From Bacteroidales bacterium (GTDB lineage: Bacteria > Bacteroidota > Bacteroidia > Bacteroidales > P3), in contig DUQY01000026.1 in the NCBI GenBank assembly GCA_012837565.1, positions 1 through 9,373 of the forward strand: a stretch of DNA of 9,373 bases, in the 5' to 3' direction. Positions 1-5,910 of the stretch are shown piece by piece. The notes under the pieces are model-generated. The model saw only the letters and a list, made by a program, of their open reading frames with translations. It was not told the origin of the DNA and did not search any database. The translations under genes and the position numbers were made by a program. Position 1 is the stretch's first letter; each line of letters opens with the position of its first letter.

Positions 1-682
1 AATTAACCTTAGTTATTTCTGGATGTCCGTAAGATGTTGTGTTTGCTTTGTCAAGTAATGCCATAGCATTTACTCCAATAGCTCCAACCTTAAGAACCAA
101 AGCTGTTAATTCGTCTGCACTTAATTCATTTGAACTAACTCCATAAAGAGTTTCCTCTAGTATTTCGTATAAGCTCTCATCTTCAAAACCAAGAGTTAAA
201 GCGTGTTCTGCATAAGCTGCAAGACCCTTAAGTCCAATAATTGCAAGTTGTTTTAAAGAGCGAATATCTTCATTGGTTTCATTTAAAATTCCAACCTTTG
301 ACTCATAAGATAAATAATCGTGAGCCTCCACCTTAAACCATACCTCATCCATCTCTGGTAGAGCCACCCCATTTTCCTTAGCAATAGCAATAAGCTTATC
401 TTTTAAACGAAATGCATTATCTATCTTTGCTATAATAGCATTATCATCGAAGTTTGCATTAGTAATGGTTGCAAAAAGAGAATCTAAAATAACATGCTCA
501 GCTTCTTTGCTTGCAAGCTTATTCTCTCTAAGCTTCTTATTTACAATTGCTATTCCTCTTGTAACATATAACATCATATCCATATAGTTGGAAGTTACTG
601 GTTGTTTACCACATACTCCCTTAATGGTACAGCCCTTATTGCCTGCTGTCTCTTGGCACTGAAAACAAAACATTGAACTCAT
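1..682 (-). CDS. hcp: Hybrid cluster protein (class I), N-terminal 227 residues, truncated by the window edge
   Basis: The gene begins at 682 and is still open at base 1, so only the first 227 codons are seen; the family is usually about 530-550 residues. The start reads MSSMFCFQCQETAG. Cysteines at residues 6, 9, 18 and 24 give C-x2-C-x8-C-x5-C, the spacing that binds the [4Fe-4S] cluster in class I Hcp of anaerobes. The stretch FATITNAN and the segment GLKGLAAYAEHA also match the family. Hcp was long called hydroxylamine reductase; in enteric bacteria it acts as a cytoplasmic NO reductase. The Ni/Fe-S-O hybrid-cluster ligands lie beyond the left edge. The ATG at 673 (MFCFQCQ) is an equally plausible start. 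No Shine-Dalgarno sequence is seen. The gene is divergent from a CRP/FNR regulator, with a palindrome in the shared intergenic region. Confidence 0.96.
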   Translation of the reverse strand, partial: MSSMFCFQCQETAGNKGCTIKGVCGKQPVTSNYMDMMLYVTRGIAIVNKKLRENKLASKEAEHVILDSLFATITNANFDDNAIIAKIDNAFRLKDKLIAIAKENGVALPEMDEVWFKVEAHDYLSYESKVGILNETNEDIRSLKQLAIIGLKGLAAYAEHALTLGFEDESLYEILEETLYGVSSNELSADELTALVLKVGAIGVNAMALLDKANTTSYGHPEITKVN

Positions 683-715
683 AGTTTTTGAATTTTTTGG
701 TTTATAATTATGGTG

Positions 716-723
716 CAAAGATA
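716..723 (-). promoter_or_regulatory. Predicted -7 promoter element for hcp
   Basis: On the minus strand this reads TATCTTTG, an exact match to the Bacteroidota primary-sigma -7 consensus TAnnTTTG. It would place transcription start near 709-712 and leave a leader of about 28 nt before the ATG at 682. No TTTG -33 element lies at the usual 19-20 bp distance. Instead the palindrome 742-763 begins there, which is what an activator-dependent promoter would look like. The start site is inferred from the consensus, not mapped. Confidence 0.6.
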
Positions 724-741
724 GGCTCATAAACAAAATTT

Positions 742-763
742 GTTTGTAACATTTATTACAAAC
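742..763. promoter_or_regulatory. Palindromic operator, probably for the HcpR-like regulator
   Basis: The arms GTTTGTAA (742-749) and TTACAAAC (756-763) are perfect reverse complements around a 6-bp spacer. Together they form a 22-bp site between the divergent hcp and regulator genes. The layout, a TTGTnA-type half-site with six central bases, suits a CRP/FNR-family dimer. The centre (752.5) lies about 40-44 bp upstream of the predicted hcp start, the usual class II activator position. On the other side it covers the region where the regulator's own -33 element should be, so it could also mediate autorepression. The palindrome is seen directly; the protein that binds it is inferred. Confidence 0.75.
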
Positions 764-776
764 CAAGAATTTATTT

Positions 777-784
777 TATATTTG
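777..784 (+). promoter_or_regulatory. Predicted -7 promoter element for the HcpR-like regulator
   Basis: The bases TATATTTG match TAnnTTTG. The element ends only 3 bp before the ATG at 788, so initiation from it would start at or very near the A of the ATG and give a leaderless or nearly leaderless mRNA. The -33 position falls inside the palindrome 742-763 and carries no TTTG. Confidence 0.45.
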
Positions 785-787
785 CAT

Positions 788-1459
788 ATGGAAAACCTGA
801 TTAATTGTCCTCTTTTCGAAAATATGTCTGAGGACGAAATAGCAAAAGTAATTGGTAAACAATATGGTATCAGAACTTACATTCCTGGAGAAACCATTTT
901 GGACCAAGGAGATGAATATAAGTATTTGCTTCTTCTTTTAGAGGGAGAAGTATCAAATTCTATGACACATATAAGTGGAAAGAATATGTTTATTGAAACA
1001 ATTTCAGCACCTGGAGTTATTGCCCCTGCAATCTTTTATGCAGAAATAAATAAAATACCTGTGGAGGTCACGGCAGTTGATACAGTGAAAGTTCTGCCTA
1101 TTGCCAAGGTAGAGTTTAATTATATGCTTCAAAGAAACCCAAAACTACTTATGAACTTCCTAAAAATGATATCAAATAGGAGTAGCTTCTTATCAACAAA
1201 GGTTAGATCCCTTTGTTTTGGCACAATAAAAAGTAGGATTGCTGGCTATCTATTAGAGAACTCAACTTATAATTATTCTAACGAATTTGAGATAATACAT
1301 ACCCAACAAGAACTTGCAAATATGTTTGGAGTTACAAGACCTGCTCTTTCTAAAACTATTAAGGATATGATTGATGAGGGTTTAATAAATTCCAAACAAA
1401 AAAGCTTTATTATTTTAAATAAACCAGAACTTGCAAGAATATTCAGAGAAAACAGCTAA
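788..1459 (+). CDS. hcpR: CRP/FNR-family transcriptional regulator, HcpR-like
   Basis: This 223-residue protein has the CRP/FNR layout. An N-terminal cyclic-nucleotide-binding-type sensor barrel spans about residues 8-115, a dimerisation helix about 108-140, and a C-terminal winged helix-turn-helix about 145-215. The HTH core is TQQELANMFGVTRPALSKT (172-190). Only two cysteines are present (7 and 143), so an FNR-type four-cysteine [4Fe-4S] cluster is not supported. HcpR proteins, studied in Porphyromonas and Desulfovibrio, control hcp in response to NO or nitrite, and the Porphyromonas protein binds haem. The divergent hcp gene and the shared palindrome are the main reasons for this name. The start is taken as ATG 788; an in-frame TTG at 740 would add 16 residues encoded across the operator, which is less likely. 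A DNA glycosylase gene follows after 5 bp, suggesting one operon. Confidence 0.85.
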   Translation: MENLINCPLFENMSEDEIAKVIGKQYGIRTYIPGETILDQGDEYKYLLLLLEGEVSNSMTHISGKNMFIETISAPGVIAPAIFYAEINKIPVEVTAVDTVKVLPIAKVEFNYMLQRNPKLLMNFLKMISNRSSFLSTKVRSLCFGTIKSRIAGYLLENSTYNYSNEFEIIHTQQELANMFGVTRPALSKTIKDMIDEGLINSKQKSFIILNKPELARIFRENS

Positions 1460-1464
1460 AGGAA

Positions 1465-1974
1465 ATGAACACCAGATTAACTCAAGAATTCTTTTTTCAA
1501 AATGCATTAGAGCTTGCACCCGCACTACTAGGGAAACTTCTTTGTAGAAGAGAAGGGAAAGAGATAGTAAAACTAAGAATTACAGAAACCGAAAGCTATT
1601 TCGGAAAAGAAGATACTGCCTCTCATGCTTATAAAGGTAAGACCAAAAGAAATGAGCCAATGTTTGAAGAGGGTGGAGTTTTATATATTTACCTCTGTTA
1701 TGGGATACATAATCTATTAAATATAGTAAGTGGAAAAAAAGACAATCCCGAAGGAGTAATGATTAGAGCCGTGGAAAACTATAACGGACCAGGCAAGCTC
1801 ACAAAAGCACTTAATATATCTAGAGAGTTAAATAAAACTAATCTATCGTTGAGCGATGAATTGTGGATTGAGGATGATGGGACCAAAATTAGATACAAGA
1901 CGAGCCCTAGAATAGGAATTAATTATGCAACACAGGAGTATCGCAATAAAAACTGGAGATTTGTCGTTATATAA
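1465..1974 (+). CDS. mpg: 3-methyladenine DNA glycosylase, AAG/MPG family
   Basis: This 169-residue monofunctional base-excision glycosylase belongs to the family of human AAG. The family cuts the N-glycosidic bond of alkylated purines and of hypoxanthine and ethenoadenine. Against human AAG, the segment TETESYFGKEDTASHA supplies catalytic Glu (E43, human E125), Tyr45 (Y127) and His54 (H136). Tyr76 corresponds to Y159, Asn86 to N169 and Arg101 in MIRAVE to R182. GPGKLTKAL and the C-terminal SPRIGINYA are also family hallmarks. The protein is slightly short because it ends soon after the WRF strand, but no core element is missing. The 5-bp gap after the regulator gene implies co-transcription and possible control by the same signal. 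No terminator separates it from the ferritin gene downstream. Confidence 0.95.
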   Translation: MNTRLTQEFFFQNALELAPALLGKLLCRREGKEIVKLRITETESYFGKEDTASHAYKGKTKRNEPMFEEGGVLYIYLCYGIHNLLNIVSGKKDNPEGVMIRAVENYNGPGKLTKALNISRELNKTNLSLSDELWIEDDGTKIRYKTSPRIGINYATQEYRNKNWRFVVI

Positions 1975-2005
1975 TTTGTAATTGTTTAATAAACGATTAC
2001 CTTTG
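1975..2005 (+). promoter_or_regulatory. Bacteroidota-type promoter of the ferritin gene
   Basis: A -33 element TTTG (1975-1978) is followed after 19 bp by the -7 element TACCTTTG (1998-2005). This is a complete match to the Bacteroidota TTTG / TAnnTTTG promoter with standard spacing. Transcription would start near 2010, leaving a leader of about 40 nt that is A-rich and lacks a Shine-Dalgarno sequence. The promoter begins immediately after the stop codon of the glycosylase gene. Confidence 0.75.
1978..2000. promoter_or_regulatory. Near-perfect 23-bp palindrome inside the ferritin promoter
   Basis: The sequence is symmetric about base 1989: 10 of 11 base pairs match and the only break is T1983 against G1995. 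It runs from the last base of the -33 element to the third base of the -7 element, so a protein bound here would occlude RNA polymerase. This is the arrangement expected of a repressor operator. An iron or redox regulator (Fur, PerR, OxyR or CRP-like) is plausible because the gene stores iron, but I do not recognise the motif as a known box. As RNA it could form a hairpin after the glycosylase gene, but there is no U-tract behind it. Confidence 0.55.
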
Positions 2006-2050
2006 TACAAGAATGAAACAATAGTTATTAACTAAAAACAAGAATATATT

Positions 2051-2566
2051 ATGTTAAGCAAAAAGTTACAAGAAGCAATAAACGCTCAAATAAACGCAGA
2101 GTACTGGTCTGCATTCCTTTATTTATCAATGTCAGCTGACTTTTCAGCAAAAGGATTACCTGGATTTGCAAACTGGATGGAAATGCAATTCGCAGAAGAA
2201 CAATCTCATGGTTTAAAATTCTTAAACTATATGCTTTCAAGAGGAGCTCACCCAGAACTAAGACAAATTGACAAGGTTCAAAACACATGGAATACACCAT
2301 TAGATGCTTTCAAAGATGCATTGGCTCACGAACAAGTTGTTACAAAACTTATTAACGATATCTACTCATTAGCAACCCAAGAAAAAGACTATGCAACACA
2401 ATCAATGTTGAAATGGTTTATTGACGAACAAGTTGAGGAAGAAGAAAGTGTTCAAGCAATAATTGATACACTTGCATTAGTTGGAGATAATGGTTATGGA
2501 ATTTACCAATTAGATAAAGAACTTGCTTTAAGAGTATATACTCCAATTCCAGCATCAGCGCAATAA
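2051..2566 (+). CDS. ftnA: Non-haem bacterial ferritin
   Basis: This 171-residue iron-storage protein belongs to the four-helix ferritin family and assembles into a 24-subunit shell. It oxidises Fe(II) at a di-iron centre and stores Fe(III) mineral in the cytoplasm. Residue numbering coincides with E. coli FtnA: Glu17, Glu50, His53, Glu94, Gln127 and Glu130 form the ferroxidase centre, with Tyr24 beside it and Glu49, Glu126 and Glu129 available for the third iron site. Nothing key is missing and the length is normal for the family. There is no haem-binding methionine of the bacterioferritin type at the expected place, which supports FtnA over Bfr. It has its own promoter and is followed by a strong terminator. 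Read-through from the regulator-glycosylase unit is also possible. Confidence 0.97.
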   Translation: MLSKKLQEAINAQINAEYWSAFLYLSMSADFSAKGLPGFANWMEMQFAEEQSHGLKFLNYMLSRGAHPELRQIDKVQNTWNTPLDAFKDALAHEQVVTKLINDIYSLATQEKDYATQSMLKWFIDEQVEEEESVQAIIDTLALVGDNGYGIYQLDKELALRVYTPIPASAQ

Positions 2567-2586
2567 AAAATTTAACAATACTAAAT

Positions 2587-2619
2587 AAAAAAGACGTGGT
2601 TTATATCACGTCTTTTTTT
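2587..2619 (+). terminator. Intrinsic terminator after ferritin, probably bidirectional
   Basis: The core stem AAGACGTG (2591-2598) pairs perfectly with CACGTCTT (2607-2614). A-T pairs extend it outward to 2587-2618, and a seven-T run ends at 2619. It lies 20 bp after the ferritin stop. The A-run on the left arm gives a U-tract when read on the minus strand, so the same hairpin can end the transcript of the secreted-protein operon that stops at 2721. Confidence 0.88.
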
Positions 2620-2645
2620 GTTTACTATCAAGTTTTAATTTACTG

Positions 2646-2677
2646 AAACGAAGTTTAATTTTAACAAAACTTTGTTT
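2646..2677. repeat. Imperfect inverted repeat in the convergent intergenic region
   Basis: AAACGAAGTTT (2646-2656) and AAACTTTGTTT (2667-2677) are complementary at 10 of 11 positions, with a 10-nt loop. The exception is a G-T pair that would be a G-U wobble in plus-strand RNA. It lies between the ferritin terminator and the end of the leucine-rich repeat gene. The stem is A/T-rich, so it may be a weak extra terminator or chance. The rest of 2567-2720 shows no gene. Confidence 0.35.
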
Positions 2678-2720
2678 TAAGATGGGATTGGATTAATTAG
2701 GGTTGAATTCATTCTACAAC

Positions 2721-4061
2721 CTAATTTACAACTATTTTTTTCACTGTATTGAAATTTGAGCTATTGACTTTAATAGAATAAATTCCTTTTGCAAATCCAC
2801 TAACGTCAATAATTAATTGTTTTTGATCTAAACTATATTTATATGTCTTCAAAATTCTTCCATTCAAATCCAAAACAAAAATATCAGCATCATCAGTCAA
2901 ACCTTCTATTTCTAATTTTGTTTCCTTTTCAGTTGGATTCGGATAAAGAGAACATGAAATCATATTATTATTATCAATATTAGTTACATCTAAAAGACAT
3001 CTATAATTAGTAAATCTATCCCATTCAGGTGCATTCTGATAAAGAGATAAAGATTCACAAGGAACATAAATAGGAATAGATTTATTAACTCCCCAAAAAA
3101 CAAAATCTGCTACTGGTATAGGATTAATAGGCTTGCTTATTATTGAATCAAGACCAGTACAAGACTCAAATGCTCCATTTCCAATAAAAGTTACTCCTGA
3201 AGGAATAGTAATTGATTTTAAATTAATGCAATTATCAAAAGCATAATAACCAAAAGAAGTAACAGAATTTGGAATTTCAACTGAGGTTAAACTCCTGCAA
3301 TTATTAAATCCTCCTACTCTTAGAAGAGAATTCGGCAGGCTAATAGAAGATATAGATGTGCAATTTTGAAAAACTCCATCATTTAATATTTCAAATCCTT
3401 CTTCAAAACTTACTGAAACTATACCCACACAATCTGCAAAGGCAAATCTTGCAAGATGATTTACTGAACCAGGAATAGTTACTGAAGTTAAATTAGGACA
3501 ATATTGAAAAGCGTTGTTTCCTATTTCTCTTACAGAATTACCAAAATTTATTGTTCTAATATCAGAAGACCAAAAGGCATAACCAGGTATTCTATTAACA
3601 TTATTTCCTACATTTACAGCAGTTAATGAAATACAATTCTCAAAAAGAGGAATAAATGTCTCTAAATCTCCACAATTGACTGCATTAAAATTTACTAATG
3701 AGAGTCTTATGCATCCATTAAAAGCATTTCGTGCAATTGAAGTAATTGAATCTCCAATTGTAATACACTTAAGTCTACCGCATTCACAAAAGGCACTATC
3801 TCGGATAGATTTAACAATATAAGTTGTATCATTATAAACAGCAGAAATAGGAATATCCAATGTATCAGAATATTCATTTAGAAATTGCAATGGAGTATTT
3901 CCTTTATATGTTACTTCAACTATATATGGGGCAGTAGAAGAAGTAATATTGTAATATATAGTATCTCCATGATTGTTTAAAGCATAAAAATCTTGTGATT
4001 TTGCATTGGAGCTAATACAAAATAAAATAAGAGATATAAAATAAAATACTCTTTTCCTCAT
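2721..4061 (-). CDS. BspA-like leucine-rich repeat protein with T9SS type A sorting domain
   Basis: This is a 446-residue exported protein. Residues 1-22 form a signal peptide (basic MRKR, hydrophobic core, likely cut near AKSQ). Residues 24-85 are a leader domain. About ten TpLRR/BspA repeats (LRR_5 type) follow at 90-305 with the pattern AFxxCxxLxxIxIPxSVxxI. A cap follows at 306-356, containing YVPC and YQNAPEWDRF, often seen after such repeats in Bacteroidales. The C-terminal 78 residues (from about 369) are a T9SS type A sorting domain with SLYPNPT, DLNGRI, GIYSIKV and VKKIVV. Such domains take proteins through the outer membrane, where they are usually removed on attachment to the surface. 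BspA-like proteins often bind host or matrix proteins; the ligand here is unknown. The gene is second in a minus-strand operon, 15 bp after its partner. Confidence 0.9.
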   Translation of the reverse strand: MRKRVFYFISLILFCISSNAKSQDFYALNNHGDTIYYNITSSTAPYIVEVTYKGNTPLQFLNEYSDTLDIPISAVYNDTTYIVKSIRDSAFCECGRLKCITIGDSITSIARNAFNGCIRLSLVNFNAVNCGDLETFIPLFENCISLTAVNVGNNVNRIPGYAFWSSDIRTINFGNSVREIGNNAFQYCPNLTSVTIPGSVNHLARFAFADCVGIVSVSFEEGFEILNDGVFQNCTSISSISLPNSLLRVGGFNNCRSLTSVEIPNSVTSFGYYAFDNCINLKSITIPSGVTFIGNGAFESCTGLDSIISKPINPIPVADFVFWGVNKSIPIYVPCESLSLYQNAPEWDRFTNYRCLLDVTNIDNNNMISCSLYPNPTEKETKLEIEGLTDDADIFVLDLNGRILKTYKYSLDQKQLIIDVSGFAKGIYSIKVNSSNFNTVKKIVVN

Positions 4062-4076
4062 AAGTGAAAATATTGA

Positions 4077-5828
4077 TTATTGTACAATTATCTTTTTAGT
4101 AATATTTAGTTCTTTATTACATAGTTTAATATAATAGATTCCTGATGAAACACCATTAAAATCAATCTCTAATTTCTTATCACTAATAATATATTTACAA
4201 TTATTAATTATTTTAGCATTAATATCATACACTATTATATCAATATTATGATTTAATCCTTTAATTTCAATTCTTACTTTATCATTAGTTGGATTCGGAT
4301 AAAGAGATATGCTAATTTTACTATCAATTTCACCATTTAAATTTAACAACATTGCACATTCTCTATTGCTTAATTCACTTTCGCAGGTAGTATTTATTGC
4401 TCTAAGTTTATAACAATAGTTTATTCCATGAACAACATTAGAGTCTATATAAATTCTTTGAGTTGTACTTTCTATTGAATCTCCATCACGATAAATAATG
4501 TAAGTTTCTCCATTTCCTTCCCATTCTAATTGAAGATAATTAGTATCTGAAATAATGGTTAAATTAGTTGGAACTTGTATTGTGTCAACCAAAAGATTGA
4601 GAATAATTGTACTATCACAACCATTTGAAGTTTGAACAATTCTTGAATAGTTGCCTGCTAAGTTTTCACTAAATCCATTTAAAGAATAAGTTTCTCCACC
4701 ACAAATTTTAGCATTAATTGTTGTTCCATACTGACTATTAGCCAAAGCTGTTTGAGGTAAAACAAGACAAGAATCTGAAATAGTTATTGTATCTCCATTT
4801 AAAGTATAAAAGCTTGTTTCCAAAATATAGTATTGTCCTCCTTCAATTGAATCTGTATAAGCATTAATACTTCCATTTGTTGAGCTAACCTCTATCCTAT
4901 TATTTGAAGATATAGACCTTTTAAACCATTTTGAAGAATAATTAAGTTCAGAATTAGGACGTATTCTCCAAGCTTCATTTGTAGCTTGCCATTGGTTAGG
5001 AAGATTATAATTTGAAACAACTGTTGCTTGTGTTCCATTTACATTTTGAATTCCTAGAATAGCTTTCCCTCCATTCCAATAAGGACATATAGGTTTGTCT
5101 TGCATATAAAATTCAATGACATTGATTGTCTCATATAAAACAAGCATTGTTGTAACTCTTTGTGAAGGACAACTAAAAAGAGGCACATCATAAAAACTTA
5201 AAACAAATTTTCTATAAGGATATTCTCCAATCACTTTAAAATACATTTCTCCTACACCATTTGCAGCTTGGAAGTCCATATCATGATATGGACCAAATAT
5301 GCAGTTTTTATATATACTTTGATTAGGAATAGGATTGTTTGGAAGTGACCATTCGCAAAGATTACTTGAAGCATTATTAGTAAAAAAATCAGTGCCAGAA
5401 GCAACTGTAGTATCAAATGACAAAAGACCATTAGAACCAATTACATAATGATTAAGAGTATTTTGTCCATAGAAAGAAAAATTAAAACTAGGAGAATTTG
5501 ATGGTTGTCCAAAGTTAAAATCCATAACTTGAGACCATACATCATCATAAGGGAAATGATAATATATTCTATCAGGATATTCATTTAAATCAAAAGAAAA
5601 AGGAGGATTGTAAGGGATTGATTCAACAACATAATTATTTGTAGCACCTGGTGCAAATATCCTTGAACTTAAAACAATGGAAGGATTAGCACAATTAAGT
5701 TGAATAGTATCTCCTGAAAGTACAGTATTATTTATAGAATCATAAATAAGAGAACTTATAATTGATTGAGCATACAAGCTTGTAAAAAATAGATTAATAA
5801 TAAAGAATAATGCTAAGGGTTTTTTCAT
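4077..5828 (-). CDS. Multidomain secreted protein with fibronectin III-like domain and T9SS type A sorting domain
   Basis: This 583-residue protein has a signal peptide at 1-20 (MKKPLAL..., cut after LYA). Residues about 100-292 form one beta-rich domain I cannot name with certainty. It contains FGPYHDMDF, a run like FVLSFYDVP, VIEFYMQDKP and WNGGKAILGIQN, and it recalls nidogen-like extracellular domains found in Bacteroidota surface proteins. Residues about 370-414 hold a CGGETYSLNG...GCDSTIILNL module common in Bacteroidota adhesin-like proteins. Residues 418-495 look like a fibronectin type III domain (LEWEGNGETYIIYRDG, YCYKLRAINT). Residues 504-583 are the T9SS sorting domain (SLYPNPT, YDINAKI, GIYYIKL, TKKIIV). 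No catalytic motif was seen, so an adhesive or structural role is inferred. It is the promoter-proximal gene of the operon with the leucine-rich repeat protein. Confidence 0.85.
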   Translation of the reverse strand: MKKPLALFFIINLFFTSLYAQSIISSLIYDSINNTVLSGDTIQLNCANPSIVLSSRIFAPGATNNYVVESIPYNPPFSFDLNEYPDRIYYHFPYDDVWSQVMDFNFGQPSNSPSFNFSFYGQNTLNHYVIGSNGLLSFDTTVASGTDFFTNNASSNLCEWSLPNNPIPNQSIYKNCIFGPYHDMDFQAANGVGEMYFKVIGEYPYRKFVLSFYDVPLFSCPSQRVTTMLVLYETINVIEFYMQDKPICPYWNGGKAILGIQNVNGTQATVVSNYNLPNQWQATNEAWRIRPNSELNYSSKWFKRSISSNNRIEVSSTNGSINAYTDSIEGGQYYILETSFYTLNGDTITISDSCLVLPQTALANSQYGTTINAKICGGETYSLNGFSENLAGNYSRIVQTSNGCDSTIILNLLVDTIQVPTNLTIISDTNYLQLEWEGNGETYIIYRDGDSIESTTQRIYIDSNVVHGINYCYKLRAINTTCESELSNRECAMLLNLNGEIDSKISISLYPNPTNDKVRIEIKGLNHNIDIIVYDINAKIINNCKYIISDKKLEIDFNGVSSGIYYIKLCNKELNITKKIIVQ

Positions 5829-5848
5829 AACTAATCAATTTGATTGCA

Positions 5849-5856
5849 CAAAAATA
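5849..5856 (-). promoter_or_regulatory. Predicted -7 element of the secreted-protein operon
   Basis: On the minus strand it reads TATTTTTG, matching TAnnTTTG, about 20 bp upstream of the ATG at 5828. No clear TTTG -33 element is present at the normal distance. Transcription would start near 5843, leaving a very short leader. A 13-bp palindrome, AATCAA-T-TTGATT (5833-5845), overlaps this presumed start; it is AT-rich and could be chance or an operator. The rest of the gap 5829-5910 shows no gene and no convincing terminator for the receptor gene upstream. Confidence 0.45.
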
Positions 5857-5910
5857 GTATTTGTTTTTCAATAATTAGTATAAACCCTTAGAAATTCTTT
5901 CTTTAAATTT

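Noticed and set aside
788..1459. FNR-type oxygen-sensing iron-sulphur regulator
   Set aside because: Only two cysteines are present and not in the FNR arrangement, so a [4Fe-4S]-based oxygen sensor is not supported.
1978..2000. Terminator for the regulator-glycosylase operon
   Set aside because: The palindrome can fold as a hairpin but is AT-rich and followed by CTTTG rather than a U-tract; an operator within the ferritin promoter fits better.
2049..2300. Open frame on the minus strand opposite the ferritin gene
   Set aside because: It lies wholly within the ferritin gene, whose residues match the family exactly; the antisense translation has no recognisable domain.
5252..5440. Short minus-strand open frame inside the multidomain secreted protein gene
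   Set aside because: An out-of-frame shadow of a well-supported coding region, with low-complexity hydrophobic content typical of AT-rich shadows.
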